Of a DNA stretch of 64,000 nucleotides, positions 8,542 through 19,619 are shown piece by piece; position 1 is the stretch's first letter; the number at the start of each line of letters is the position of its first letter. The DNA is from Myxococcus stipitatus (GTDB lineage Bacteria > Myxococcota > Myxococcia > Myxococcales > Myxococcaceae), in assembly GCF_021412625.1 (NCBI RefSeq), contig NZ_JAKCFI010000001.1:496001-560000 (forward strand), given 5' to 3'. The position numbers and the translations under genes were made by a program. The notes under the pieces are model-generated. The model ran no database searches, had not been told where the DNA came from, and saw nothing but the letters and a program-made list of their open reading frames with translations.

Positions 8542-8639
8542 GGGGACCCCAGCTTTGTCTCATGCACAGGGTGGGCGCCACCTTCCTTTGCCGGTAGTCT
8601 CCCCCTCCCATTTCTTTCCTCCCCCCGAGGCACCTCGCG

Positions 8640-9989
8640 ATGAAGGCCCACCACAAGATGCTCGTCGGTATCGTCTCCGGCACCGTGGCGGGGCTCCTCG
8701 CCAACGCGCTCGCAGGGGGCGTCATCGACGCGGAGTTCCTCCACGGACTCCGCGGCGCGGTGGGGCGGACCGCCAACGCCGTCGCCGGCAACGCGGCGTG
8801 GCTGGACTGGTTCGTCAACAACGTCACCGCGCCCGTGGGGCAGATCTTCATCCGCCTGCTGCTCATGCTGGTGGTGCCGCTGCTCTTCTCCGCGCTCGTC
8901 ATGGGCGTGGCGGACCTGGACCTCAAGCAGGTGGGCCGGCTGGGCGCGCGCACGCTCGGCTACACCGTCGTCTTCTCCACCATCTCCGTCCTCATCGGCC
9001 TCGTCGCCGTGGACCTCATCCGGCCCGGCGCCTCGCTGAGCGAGGAGGCCCGCGCGCTGGCCCGGACGAGCACCCAGGTGCAGGCCGCGCCTCCGCCGTC
9101 GGACACCTCGTTCGGCGCGGTGCTCATGTCGATGGTGCCCACCAACCCCCTCAAGGCCGCCGCCGACGGGGACATGATCGGCCTCATCGTCTTCTCGCTC
9201 ATCTTCGGCCTCGGCGTGGCGCTCACCCCCGGTGAGCCCGTCCGGCAGCTGCGCGACACCATCCAGGGCCTCTACGACGTGATGATGAAGCTCATCGACG
9301 GCGTGCTGCGGCTGGCGCCCTACGGCGTCGCCGCGCTGCTGTTCTCCATGACGGCGCGGCTGGGCCTCGCCATCCTCGGACAGCTGGCCGCCTACGTGGG
9401 CACCGTGCTCCTGGCGCTCGGCGTGCACATGTTCATCGTCTACTCGCTGTCGGTGCGCTTCCTCGGCGGGCGCAACCCCATCGAGTTCTTCCGCGACTGC
9501 CGGCTCGCCATCGTCACCGCCTTCTCCACGTCCTCCTCCAGCGCCACCCTGCCCACCGCGCTCAAGGTCGCGGAGGAGAACCTCAAGCTGCCGGCGAACG
9601 TGTCGCGCTTCGTGCTCACCGCCGGCTCGGCGATGAACCAGAACGGCACCGCGCTCTTCGAGGGCGTCACCGTGCTGTTCCTGGCCCAGGTCTACGAGGT
9701 GCCGCTGAGCCTGTCCCAGCAGGCGCTCATCATGTTCATCTGCATCCTGGCGGGCATCGGCACCGCGGGGGTCCCCGCCGGCTCCATCCCCGTCATCGCG
9801 ATGATCCTGGGCATGTTCAAGATTCCGGTCGAGGGCCTGGGGCTGGTGCTCGGCGTGGACCGCTTCCTCGACATGTGCCGCACCACGCTCAACGTCACCG
9901 GGGACCTGGCCGCCGCCGTCTACGTGGCGCGCGGGGAGCCGCCCTCCCGCCCGGCCGCCGAGCGGGAACCGGACCCCAGTACCCCCTGA
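8640..9989 (+). CDS. dicarboxylate/amino acid:cation symporter (DAACS)
   Basis: A 449-residue inner-membrane symporter of the GltP/DctA family, importing C4-dicarboxylates or acidic amino acids with protons or sodium. Hairpin 1 carries the serine-rich SSSSATLP motif, TM7 has MNQNGTALFEG (the family NMDGT position), hairpin 2 has AGIGTAGVPAGSI, and TM8 has DRFLDMCRTTLNVTGD with the Asp and Asn that contact substrate. An inserted segment rich in Ala and Pro (around residues 140-160) lies between early helices. Start ATG 8640. Substrate cannot be set from sequence. Confidence 0.92.
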   Translation: MKAHHKMLVGIVSGTVAGLLANALAGGVIDAEFLHGLRGAVGRTANAVAGNAAWLDWFVNNVTAPVGQIFIRLLLMLVVPLLFSALVMGVADLDLKQVGRLGARTLGYTVVFSTISVLIGLVAVDLIRPGASLSEEARALARTSTQVQAAPPPSDTSFGAVLMSMVPTNPLKAAADGDMIGLIVFSLIFGLGVALTPGEPVRQLRDTIQGLYDVMMKLIDGVLRLAPYGVAALLFSMTARLGLAILGQLAAYVGTVLLALGVHMFIVYSLSVRFLGGRNPIEFFRDCRLAIVTAFSTSSSSATLPTALKVAEENLKLPANVSRFVLTAGSAMNQNGTALFEGVTVLFLAQVYEVPLSLSQQALIMFICILAGIGTAGVPAGSIPVIAMILGMFKIPVEGLGLVLGVDRFLDMCRTTLNVTGDLAAAVYVARGEPPSRPAAEREPDPSTP

Positions 9990-10056
9990 CGCCGGGCCGG
10001 AGCCGGTCCACCTTCACCGCAACGCAGGTCCACGCAGCATCCGCCAAGGAGCCCGC

Positions 10057-10542
10057 ATGAGGGTCGGCAAGGATTCAATCGTCTCGCTGGATTACCGGCT
10101 GCATCTCGGGGATGGACAGGTCATCGACCAGAGCGCGCCGGGACAGCCGCTCGCCTATCTGCACGGTCATCGGCAGATCGTCCCCGGCCTGGAGGGCGCG
10201 CTCGAGGGGATGAACAAGGGCGAGAGCAAGCAGGTGGTGGTGCAGCCGGGGCAGGGCTACGGCGAGCATGACCCCGAGGGCGTTCGCACGGTGCCCCGCT
10301 CCATGCTGCCGCCGGGCTTCACGCCGCAGGCGGGCCAGACGCTCATGGCCCAGACGGACCAGGGCGACATCTCCCTGCGCATCCGAGAGGTGCGGGGCGA
10401 CGACATCGTCATCGATTTGAACCATCCGCTGGCGGGCAAGACGCTGCACTTCGACGTCACCGTGCAGGACGTCCGCGCCGCCTCCTCCGAGGAGCTCAGC
10501 CATGGCCACGTCCACGGACCCGGGGGCCACGACCACGGCTGA
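10057..10542 (+). CDS. slyD: FKBP-type peptidyl-prolyl isomerase, SlyD-like
   Basis: A 161-residue cis-trans prolyl isomerase. It has the split FKBP domain of SlyD (VSLDYRLHLGDGQVIDQS near the N-terminus; QIVPGLEGALEGM), an inserted-in-flap chaperone domain (about residues 70-130, including YGEHDPEGVRTVPRSMLPPGF), and a short histidine-rich tail HGHVHGPGGHDHG. The tail suggests nickel or zinc binding as in E. coli SlyD. Start ATG 10057 follows a GGAG-like site. The protein is cytoplasmic. It is 67 bp downstream of the symporter and may be its own unit. Confidence 0.9.
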   Translation: MRVGKDSIVSLDYRLHLGDGQVIDQSAPGQPLAYLHGHRQIVPGLEGALEGMNKGESKQVVVQPGQGYGEHDPEGVRTVPRSMLPPGFTPQAGQTLMAQTDQGDISLRIREVRGDDIVIDLNHPLAGKTLHFDVTVQDVRAASSEELSHGHVHGPGGHDHG

Positions 10543-10667
10543 CGCGGACGTTTGACGCCACGCGGCGCCCGGGCGGAGCCGAGGTCACAAAGGCCCCGGT
10601 TTCTCGCCTGGTTGCTGTCGCGAACGTTTCTTTGGGGCGGGGGGCATGCTCTATCTTTGCCGCCCCC

Positions 10668-12569
10668 ATGAGCCAGTCCTCCCCCTCCCAGACTCCGAGC
10701 CCGAGCGGGCTCCGCATCCAGCCGACCGACACGGGCGTCGACGACGAGGGCCTGTCCCCGACGAAGGACCCGGAGCGCTACTGGCTCAAGCACGTGTACC
10801 AGGGGGGCTCGCGCCAGCTCACCGTGCGCGCCGTCATCGCGGGCATGGTGATTGGCGCGGTGATGTGCCTGTCCAACCTGTTCGTGGTGCTCAAGACGGG
10901 TTGGAGCCTGGGCGTCACCATCACCTCGTGCATCCTCGCGTTCGGCGTGTTCGGGTCGCTGCGCAAGCTGGGCTTGCTGAAGAAGGACTTCACCGACCTG
11001 GAGAACAACGCCATGGGGTCGGTGGCGTCCGCCGCGGGCTACATGACGGGCGGCGGCAACATGGCGGCGGTGCCCGCGCTGCTGATGCTCACCGGGGCGC
11101 TGCCTCCCTCGGGGTGGCTGGTGGCGTGGTTCGCCGTCGTCTCCGCGCTGGGCGTCTTCGCGGCCATTCCCATCAAGCGCCAGCTCATCAACATCGAGCA
11201 GCTGCCGTTCCCCACGGGCACCGCCACCGCGGAGACCATCCGCGCGCTGCATGGCCATGGCGAGGGCGCGAGCGGCAAGGCGCGCCTGCTGGGCATCGCG
11301 GGTGTCATCGGCGCGGTGCTGGCGGTCGTGCGCGACGCGCGCTTCTCGTGGCTCACCAACATCCCGGAGAAGCTCAGCCTGCCGTTCAGCATGCTGGGGA
11401 AGAAGGCGTCCGCGTGGACGCTGTCCTTCGACTTCAGCCTGGTGCTGGTGGGCGCGGGCGCGCTGGTGAGCTTCCGCACGGGCTGGTCCATGCTGCTCGG
11501 CGCGGCGCTGACGTATGGCTTCCTCGCGCCGGAGATGGTGAGCCGGGGCGTCATCCCGGAGGTGACGTACAAGGCCATCAACAGCTGGACGGTGTGGACG
11601 GGCGCCTCGCTGCTGGTGGCCTCCGGGCTCCTGTCGTTCGCCTTCCAGTGGCGCAGCGTGGCGCGCTCCTTCAAGGAGCTGTCGTCGCTGTTCGGCCGCA
11701 AGTCGTCGAAGGAGGCGGAGACGGACCCGCTGGCGGGCATCGAGTGTCCCCCCGCGTGGTTCCCCCTGGGCTTCGCGGTGCTGGGGCCGGTGGCGGTGTT
11801 CCTGATGGCGTACCTGTTCCAGATTCCCTGGTGGGCGGGCGTGCTGGCCCTGCCGCTGGCGGTCGTGATGGGCGTCATCGCCAGCCGCGTCACCGGTGAG
11901 ACGGACACCACGCCCACCAAGGCGCTGGGGCCCGTCACGCAGCTCATCTTCGGCGGCCTGGCGCCGGGCAACATCACCGCGAACGTGATGAGCGCCAACG
12001 CCACGGGCGGCGTGGGGCTGCACGCGGCGGATCTGCTCACGGACCTGAAGTCCGGCTGGCTGCTGGGAGCCAATCCGCGTCAGCAGTTCGTGGCGCAGCT
12101 GTTCGGCGTGGTGGCGGGCGCGGCGGTGGTGGTGCCGGTGTTCAACCTGCTCATCCCCAACGCGGAGACCATCGGCTCGGTGGACTACCCCGCGCCCGCG
12201 GTCATGGTGTGGGCCGGCGTGTCGAAGCTGCTGGCCACGGGCGTGGAGGCGCTGCCGGTCAGCGCGCGCTACGGCGCGGTGTGCGGCGCGGCGCTGGGCA
12301 TCGTCCTCGTCCTGCTGGAACGCTGGGCGCCGGCGAAGCTGAAGGCCTTCGTGCCGTCGGCCGCGTCGTTCGGCCTGGCCATCGTGCTGCCGGCCTCCAG
12401 CTCCATCTCGTTCTTCATCGGCTCGGCCATCGCGGCGCTGCTGCGCCGCTACAAGCCGAAGCTGGCCGAGGCGGCGACGCTGCCCGTCTCGTCGGGTTTC
12501 ATCGCGGGAGAGAGCGTGCTGGGCATCGCCATCGCCATCGCCAAGGCGACGCAGGTGATGCCCAAGTAG
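10668..12569 (+). CDS. OPT family oligopeptide transporter
   Basis: A 633-residue polytopic inner-membrane protein of the oligopeptide transporter superfamily, proton-coupled importers of small peptides or metal chelates. The family-typical segment QLPFPTGTATAETIRALHG is clear, as are ITANVMSANATGGVGLHAADLLTDLK and the closing FIAGESVLGIAIAIAK. About 14-16 hydrophobic helices can be traced. Start ATG 10668 is preferred to an in-frame start at 10632, since the intervening residues are not membrane-like. A GGGGCGG/CCGCCCC pair brackets the leader just before the ATG and could fold over the start. Substrate unknown. Confidence 0.9.
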   Translation: MSQSSPSQTPSPSGLRIQPTDTGVDDEGLSPTKDPERYWLKHVYQGGSRQLTVRAVIAGMVIGAVMCLSNLFVVLKTGWSLGVTITSCILAFGVFGSLRKLGLLKKDFTDLENNAMGSVASAAGYMTGGGNMAAVPALLMLTGALPPSGWLVAWFAVVSALGVFAAIPIKRQLINIEQLPFPTGTATAETIRALHGHGEGASGKARLLGIAGVIGAVLAVVRDARFSWLTNIPEKLSLPFSMLGKKASAWTLSFDFSLVLVGAGALVSFRTGWSMLLGAALTYGFLAPEMVSRGVIPEVTYKAINSWTVWTGASLLVASGLLSFAFQWRSVARSFKELSSLFGRKSSKEAETDPLAGIECPPAWFPLGFAVLGPVAVFLMAYLFQIPWWAGVLALPLAVVMGVIASRVTGETDTTPTKALGPVTQLIFGGLAPGNITANVMSANATGGVGLHAADLLTDLKSGWLLGANPRQQFVAQLFGVVAGAAVVVPVFNLLIPNAETIGSVDYPAPAVMVWAGVSKLLATGVEALPVSARYGAVCGAALGIVLVLLERWAPAKLKAFVPSAASFGLAIVLPASSSISFFIGSAIAALLRRYKPKLAEAATLPVSSGFIAGESVLGIAIAIAKATQVMPK

Positions 12570-12578
12570 CCACGGACG

Positions 12579-13487
12579 TCAGTCCACGTGGGACGTGGCG
12601 AAGGACGCGCCCGCGATGAAGCGGAAGGTGGGCGTGTCCATGCCCGCGCCCACGCCCGGTCCGCCCAGGACGTACAGGTCGAGCCAGGACGTGGCGTGCC
12701 GGCGGATGGCCACCAGCAGCTCCGCGCCGGCGCGCCCGCCCTGCAGGGGGATCCCGGTCACCACGCTCACCTCGCCGCGCGTCAGCTCCCCCGCGCGCGA
12801 GGTCACCGTGGCCGCCAGCCGCAGCTCGCTGCCGATGAGGTCCTTCTTCTCGTCCGACAGCGGCCCCAGGTCGCGCTTCTCGCGCAGCAGCACGCCGGCC
12901 TGCCCTCCCACCTGCCACCCGTCCGCGAGGTAGCCGAGCTGCAGGCTGGGGTGGACCGCGTACTCGTCCCGGGCGAGCAGCGCCTTGGAGCCCAGCGGCA
13001 GCTGTGTGGACACGTCCGCCGCGAGGTGGAAGCCGGTGTCCGGGTTGAGGATGGCCACGCGGGCGCCCACCCACGGCGCGCCCATGCCGCTGCCCTCCGG
13101 CGCCGGCACGTCCCGGTGCCCCGAGCCCCCCTGGCCGAGGATGTACGGCACCTCCGCGTCCAACTGCAGCCACGACAGCACGCCGACGGCGATCGTCACG
13201 TCCGCGCTGAACCGGTTCTCCACCAGGCCCATGCCCCCCCCCGGCTCCCAGCGCGTCTGGAAGTGGAGCGGCAGGTATTCGTAATGGCCCTGGACCCCGA
13301 CGCGGACCATGCCCTGCGGCAGGACGCGCCCGGTGCTCACGACGAGCGAACCCAACGCCGCCGGGTCCAGCTCCAACCGCTCGAGGTTGAAGGTGGGGAG
13401 CGAGGATTGAGCCAAAGCGCTGGAGGGCAACAACGGGACGAGGACGGACAGCGCGGAAAGCAACACGCACGCAAGTCGTGACGACAC
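12579..13487 (-). CDS. outer-membrane beta-barrel protein, OmpA-family N-domain type
   Basis: A 302-residue exported protein. The signal peptide SSRLACVLLSALSVLVPLLPSSALAQ ends near residue 27. Mature protein begins LPTFNLERLELDPAALGSL, a start typical of myxobacterial OmpA-family proteins, and continues with alternating beta strands consistent with a barrel. No OmpA peptidoglycan-binding domain follows, so this is a short form. I choose GTG 13487 because AAGGAG lies just upstream and the signal peptide begins there; the frame stays open further upstream. Function is unknown, perhaps a porin-like or structural barrel. Confidence 0.75.
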   Translation of the reverse strand: MSSRLACVLLSALSVLVPLLPSSALAQSSLPTFNLERLELDPAALGSLVVSTGRVLPQGMVRVGVQGHYEYLPLHFQTRWEPGGGMGLVENRFSADVTIAVGVLSWLQLDAEVPYILGQGGSGHRDVPAPEGSGMGAPWVGARVAILNPDTGFHLAADVSTQLPLGSKALLARDEYAVHPSLQLGYLADGWQVGGQAGVLLREKRDLGPLSDEKKDLIGSELRLAATVTSRAGELTRGEVSVVTGIPLQGGRAGAELLVAIRRHATSWLDLYVLGGPGVGAGMDTPTFRFIAGASFATSHVD

Positions 13488-13764
13488 ATCGACTCCTTCA
13501 TGAGGAGCGCGACGAGGTGCCGCCACTCCCGTGCGCGAAGAGGTCGCATGCGCCAGGAGGCCGTGCAAGCCAGCCTGGAGTTCTCCACTCCTGGGCAACT
13601 ATCCCGACACACCGAGACACATGACTTGACGTTCATCTGCCCCGGAGTCTCCCGGCTCACCAAGAAAATCGTGGCTGTCCTGTTTCAACACGGTGGCGAG
13701 TGCGACGCGGGTGCAATGGGCCGAGGGGCCGCGGCGTAGCAACGGGACACTCCCCGAGGTACTC

Positions 13765-16245
13765 GTGTCCGCCCTTGTCGAGGATGTCCGCTTCTCGCTC
13801 CGGCTCTTGCTGAAGAGTCGTGGGTTCACGCTTGTCTGTCTCATGACGCTTGCCCTGGCCATCGGGGCGAACACGGCCATCTTCAGCGTGGTGAACGGGG
13901 TGCTGCTGCGGCCGCTGCCATACCCGGAGCCCGACCGGCTGATGCAGGTGGTGCGTGTCGAGAAGGACAACGGGCGATCATCGTCGCAGTCCATCGCCGG
14001 TTACGTGTGGATGACGGCGGAGGGGTCGCCCTTCTCGCGCGTCGCGGCGTACGAGGTGCTGCCGTCGGGCTTCAGCGCCGTGGGCGACGGTCTGCCGGAG
14101 CGGTTGCCGGGCATGCGCGTGACGGGGGGCTTCTTCGAGACCTTCGGTGTGAAGCCGGCGTTGGGACGCGGCTTCCTTCCGGAGGAGGACGTGGCGGGCG
14201 GGCCTCGCGTGGTCGTCCTCAGCGAGAGCCTGTGGCGGCGGCGCTTCGGCGGCGCGCCGGACGTGGTGGGCCGCTCCATCGTCCTGAACGACGAGTCCTA
14301 TACGGTGGTGGGCGTGGCGCCCGCGTCGTTCGCGTACCCCAAGGGCGTGCACCTGTGGACGCCGCTCCAGCTGGACCTCACGGACCGGACCGACTCGAAC
14401 TTCCTCTTCGTCACCGGCAGGCTGCGTCCGGGCCTCACGGAGGAGGGCGCGGCGGCGGCGCTCCGGACGCTGGGCGGGCGCGTGCGCGCGGAGAACCCGG
14501 ACCTGCTCGACAATGGCCAGGAGTACGTCCCGGTGGACCTGCGGACGTTCCTCGCGGGCGACCTGCGGCTGGCGCTCTGGGTGTTGCTGGGCGCGGTGGG
14601 GCTGGTGTTGCTCATCGCGTGCGTCAACCTGGCCAATCTCCAGCTCGCGCGGGCGGCGGCGCGCAACCGCGAGCTCGTGGTGCGCGCGGCGTTGGGCGCG
14701 GCGCCTGGGCGGCTCGTGCGGCAGATGCTCACGGAGAGCATGTTGCTCTCCGTCGTCGGCGGCGGGCTCGGGGTGTTGTTGGCGGCGGCGGTGTTGCCGG
14801 GCCTGTTGTCGCTGGCGCCGGACACCTCGCTCCTGCTGCCCGGGGACGGAGGTCTCGCGGGCACGCAGGTGGGCATCGACGGCAGGGTGCTGGGTTTCAC
14901 GCTGGCCGCGTCGCTCCTCACGGGCCTGTTGTTCGGGCTGCTGCCCGCGTGGCAGGCGTCGCGCACGGACCTCCAGACGGCGCTGCGCGAGGGCGCCCAG
15001 CGGGCGACGATGGGCCCGGGCGGCGGGCGCACGCGCGCGCTCCTGGTGGTGGGGCAGGTGGCGTTGGCGGTGATGTTGCTCGTGGGCGCGGCGTTGCTCA
15101 TCCGCGGGTTCTCCGCGCTCCAGGGCGTGCAGCCGGGCTTCGACCCGCGCGGCGTCCACGTGCTGCGGCTGTCGCTCCCGGAGGGGCGCTACGGCACGGT
15201 GCAGGCGCTGGAGCGGTTCGAGCGGCAGGTGGAGGAGCGGGTGCGGGCGCTGCCGGGCGTGGAGGTGGTCGGGTTCACCTCGACGCTGCCCATGGACATG
15301 GGGCCCGACATGTCGTTCTCCATCGAGGGCAAGTACACGGGCGACGACAACGGACCGGGCGCGGGCTGGGGGAAGTACCGCCCGGTGACGCCGGGCTACT
15401 TCGGCGCGATGCGCATCGGCCTCGTCCGCGGGCGGCTGCTGGCGGAGACGGACGTGGCGGGCGCGGAGCCGGTGGTGGTCATCAACGAGACGGCGGCGCG
15501 CAGGTACTGGCCCGGCGAGGACCCCCTGGGCCAGCGCATCCGGGTGGCGCACTCGGTGCCGTCCCTGAGGGACGTCGTGCCCCGCGTCGTGGTGGGGGTG
15601 GTGCGGGACGTGCGCGAGGACGGCCTGGATGACGACCCTCCCCCGGTGATGTACCTGGCGCCGGGCCAGATGGCGCAGGGCATCGCGTCGATGCTCGTGC
15701 GGATGATTCCGCAGAACCTGCTGGTGCGAGCCCCGGGGGGACACGCGGACATCGTCAAGGCCGTCCAGCGCGAGGTGTGGGCGGTGGACGCGCAGCAGCC
15801 GGTGATGGAGACGCTGAAGCTGGAGGAGCACGTCGCGCGCTCCATCGGCTCCGAGCGCTTCAACATGGTGCTGCTGGGGATGATGGCGGCGCTGGCGCTC
15901 TCGCTGGCCGCGGTGGGCATCTACGGCGTGTTGTCCTATCTGGTGAGCCAGCGGACGCGGGAGATGGGCGTACGGCTGGCGCTCGGCGCCACGCGGAGCG
16001 AGGTGGTGCGGCTGGTGCTCGTGCAGGGGATGGGTTCGGTGGCGGGCGGGGTGGTGCTGGGGTGCGCGGGCGCGCTGGCGCTGACCCGGGTGGTGTCCGG
16101 CTTCGTCCACGGCGTCAGCGCCCTGGACCCCATGTCCTTCGTCCTGGCGCCGTTGGTGCTCCTGGGCGTGGGGCTGGTGGCCACCTGGGTGCCCGCGCTG
16201 CGCGCCTCGCGCGTGGACCCCATCATCGCGCTCAAGTACGACTGA
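13765..16245 (+). CDS. ADOP-type ABC transporter permease (duplicated FtsX/MacB permease)
   Basis: An 826-residue inner-membrane permease of the ADOP group (acidobacterial duplicated orphan permease). It is a MacB-like unit repeated: N-terminal VEDVRFSLRLLLKSRGFTLVCLMTLALAIGANTAIFSVVNG, a periplasmic domain, then an FtsX domain; a second periplasmic domain and FtsX domain (TREMGVRLALGATRSEVVRLVL) end with ASRVDPIIALKYD. No ATPase gene is adjacent, as is usual for orphans of this group, which are linked to export or stress roles. Start GTG 13765 has GAGGT upstream; the frame is open earlier but without membrane character. It is divergent from the barrel gene. Confidence 0.9.
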   Translation: MSALVEDVRFSLRLLLKSRGFTLVCLMTLALAIGANTAIFSVVNGVLLRPLPYPEPDRLMQVVRVEKDNGRSSSQSIAGYVWMTAEGSPFSRVAAYEVLPSGFSAVGDGLPERLPGMRVTGGFFETFGVKPALGRGFLPEEDVAGGPRVVVLSESLWRRRFGGAPDVVGRSIVLNDESYTVVGVAPASFAYPKGVHLWTPLQLDLTDRTDSNFLFVTGRLRPGLTEEGAAAALRTLGGRVRAENPDLLDNGQEYVPVDLRTFLAGDLRLALWVLLGAVGLVLLIACVNLANLQLARAAARNRELVVRAALGAAPGRLVRQMLTESMLLSVVGGGLGVLLAAAVLPGLLSLAPDTSLLLPGDGGLAGTQVGIDGRVLGFTLAASLLTGLLFGLLPAWQASRTDLQTALREGAQRATMGPGGGRTRALLVVGQVALAVMLLVGAALLIRGFSALQGVQPGFDPRGVHVLRLSLPEGRYGTVQALERFERQVEERVRALPGVEVVGFTSTLPMDMGPDMSFSIEGKYTGDDNGPGAGWGKYRPVTPGYFGAMRIGLVRGRLLAETDVAGAEPVVVINETAARRYWPGEDPLGQRIRVAHSVPSLRDVVPRVVVGVVRDVREDGLDDDPPPVMYLAPGQMAQGIASMLVRMIPQNLLVRAPGGHADIVKAVQREVWAVDAQQPVMETLKLEEHVARSIGSERFNMVLLGMMAALALSLAAVGIYGVLSYLVSQRTREMGVRLALGATRSEVVRLVLVQGMGSVAGGVVLGCAGALALTRVVSGFVHGVSALDPMSFVLAPLVLLGVGLVATWVPALRASRVDPIIALKYD

Positions 16246-16259
16246 GCTCCGGAGCAATA

Positions 16260-17390
16260 ATGGCCAAGTCGCCGCGGCGCCCAGCCCGCATCCTGACGGC
16301 ACACTCGACGGGAGCGGATGTGCGGACGAACGGGATTCTGGAGCGGGGAACAGGGGCGATCACGGTCTTCGGCGCCTATGGGCACACGGGGCGCTTCGTG
16401 GTCGCGGAGCTGCGCAGGCGGGGGCTGACGCCCATCCTCGCGGGGCGGGACGTGGCGAGGCTGGAGCAGCTCGCCGGACGGCATGGCGGGCTCGAGGTCC
16501 GGCGGGCCTCGGTGGAGGAGCCGGAGTCGCTCGCCCGCGCCCTCGGGGGAGCGGTGGCGGTCATCAATTGCGCGGGGCCGTTCGCCTCGACGGCGGAGCC
16601 CCTCATCGAGGCGGCCCTGGCGGCGCGCGTCCACTACCTGGATGTCGCGGCGGAGGTGGAGGTCGCCGCGACCACCCTCGGGCGCTCCGCGGACCGGGCC
16701 CGCGAGGCCGGCGTCGTGGTGCTCCCGTCGGTGGCCTTCTACGGTGGCCTGGGGGACCTCCTGGCCACGGCGGCCCTGCGCGGCTGGCCGGGCGCGGACG
16801 AGCTCTCCATCGCATACGGGCTGAGCAACTGGAGGCCGACGAGCGGGACGCGCGTGACGGGCCAGGTCTCGAAGGCGCGGCGTGGCGGAAGACGCCTGGT
16901 CTTCCGTGAGGGGGCGTTGCGGCTGAGCGACGAGGCCCCTCCGACGCGGCAGTGGGACTTCCCTTCGCCGATGGGCGCTCGGGCGGTGGTGGGCGAGTAC
17001 ACCACGGTGGACAGCGTCACCATCTCTCATCACCTCCATGTCGGAACGCTGAGCTCCTTCATGACGGCCGCCGCGCTCGCGGACCTGGCGGAAGGCCTGC
17101 CGCCCGAGGCGGTCGACGAGGCCGGACGCTCCGCGCAGACGTTCCTGGTCGAGGTGGTGGCCCGGTCCGGCGGGAAGGTCCGCCGCGCGGTCGCCCGGGG
17201 CCAGGACATCTACGCCGTCTCTGCGCCAGTCGTGGTGGAGGCGGCGGTGCGGCTGCTCGCGGGTCCTCCGAGGGCCGGAGTCTTCACCGTGGGCCAGCTC
17301 TTCGACGCCGCGGACTTCCTGTCGTCGCTGGCTCCGCTGCACCTCTCGTTCGAGCAGGATGAGACGCAGGCGCCTGTCTCGGGAGCGTAG
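16260..17390 (+). CDS. saccharopine dehydrogenase-like NAD(P)-binding reductase
   Basis: A 376-residue protein of the saccharopine dehydrogenase/trans-acting enoyl reductase group. The Rossmann fold begins at ITVFGAYGHTGRFVVAELRRRG (about residue 35), followed by ILAGRD and VINCAGPF, and the long C-terminal part is of the enoyl-reductase-like kind. The family includes lysine metabolism enzymes and lipid-modifying reductases, so the reaction cannot be fixed. Start ATG 16260 has GGAGC upstream and lies 14 bp after the permease stop, so the two may be co-transcribed. A shorter start at GTG 16320 would also preserve the fold. Confidence 0.82.
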   Translation: MAKSPRRPARILTAHSTGADVRTNGILERGTGAITVFGAYGHTGRFVVAELRRRGLTPILAGRDVARLEQLAGRHGGLEVRRASVEEPESLARALGGAVAVINCAGPFASTAEPLIEAALAARVHYLDVAAEVEVAATTLGRSADRAREAGVVVLPSVAFYGGLGDLLATAALRGWPGADELSIAYGLSNWRPTSGTRVTGQVSKARRGGRRLVFREGALRLSDEAPPTRQWDFPSPMGARAVVGEYTTVDSVTISHHLHVGTLSSFMTAAALADLAEGLPPEAVDEAGRSAQTFLVEVVARSGGKVRRAVARGQDIYAVSAPVVVEAAVRLLAGPPRAGVFTVGQLFDAADFLSSLAPLHLSFEQDETQAPVSGA

Positions 17391-17469
17391 CGGCCCGGCG
17401 CGCGCGTGGCTCCAGGACACGAGGAAGTCAGGGGGCCTCGCGCTGGCTCCGCTCGGGGCCTGGCGTGAC

Positions 17470-17490
17470 GGGCCCTCCCGACGAGGGCCC
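17470..17490. terminator. hairpin between convergent genes
   Basis: A 7-bp perfect stem GGGCCCT/AGGGCCC with a 7-base loop, in the 215-bp space between the reductase and the convergent ABC-F gene. There is no clear U tract on either strand. It could serve as a bidirectional terminator. The rest of the space holds no gene I can see. Confidence 0.35.
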
Positions 17491-17605
17491 TCCTCCGTGC
17501 TCCGGTGACGGCTCCGCGGGGGAACCCGTGCGGGAGCGTGTCGACCGGAGCGAGGCTCTTGTCCCGCCGTGGACGAACGTGGGGCGCGGAGGAAGGGAAG
17601 GGGGC

Positions 17606-19534
<1,929 letters not shown>

Positions 19535-19558
19535 GGTGGTCGACTCCTGAAAAGGCGA

Positions 19559-19588
19559 AAGGCGCCCCTCACTGATGAGGAGCGCCTT
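19559..19588 (-). terminator. Rho-independent terminator of the EF-G gene
   Basis: Read on the minus strand, AAGGCGC and GCGCCTT arms with a CCTC/GAGG inner stem form a long hairpin followed by TTTCGCCTTTT. It lies 31 bases after the EF-G stop and before the ABC-F start, so it should separate the two transcripts. Confidence 0.6.
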
Positions 19589-19619
19589 CCTTACAACCTG
19601 GGGGCCTTGGTGGCGCGGA

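Noticed and set aside
17391-17605. Small gene in the space between the reductase and the ABC-F gene
   Set aside because: Open frames there lack ribosome sites and protein-like composition; only the hairpin at 17470 stands out.
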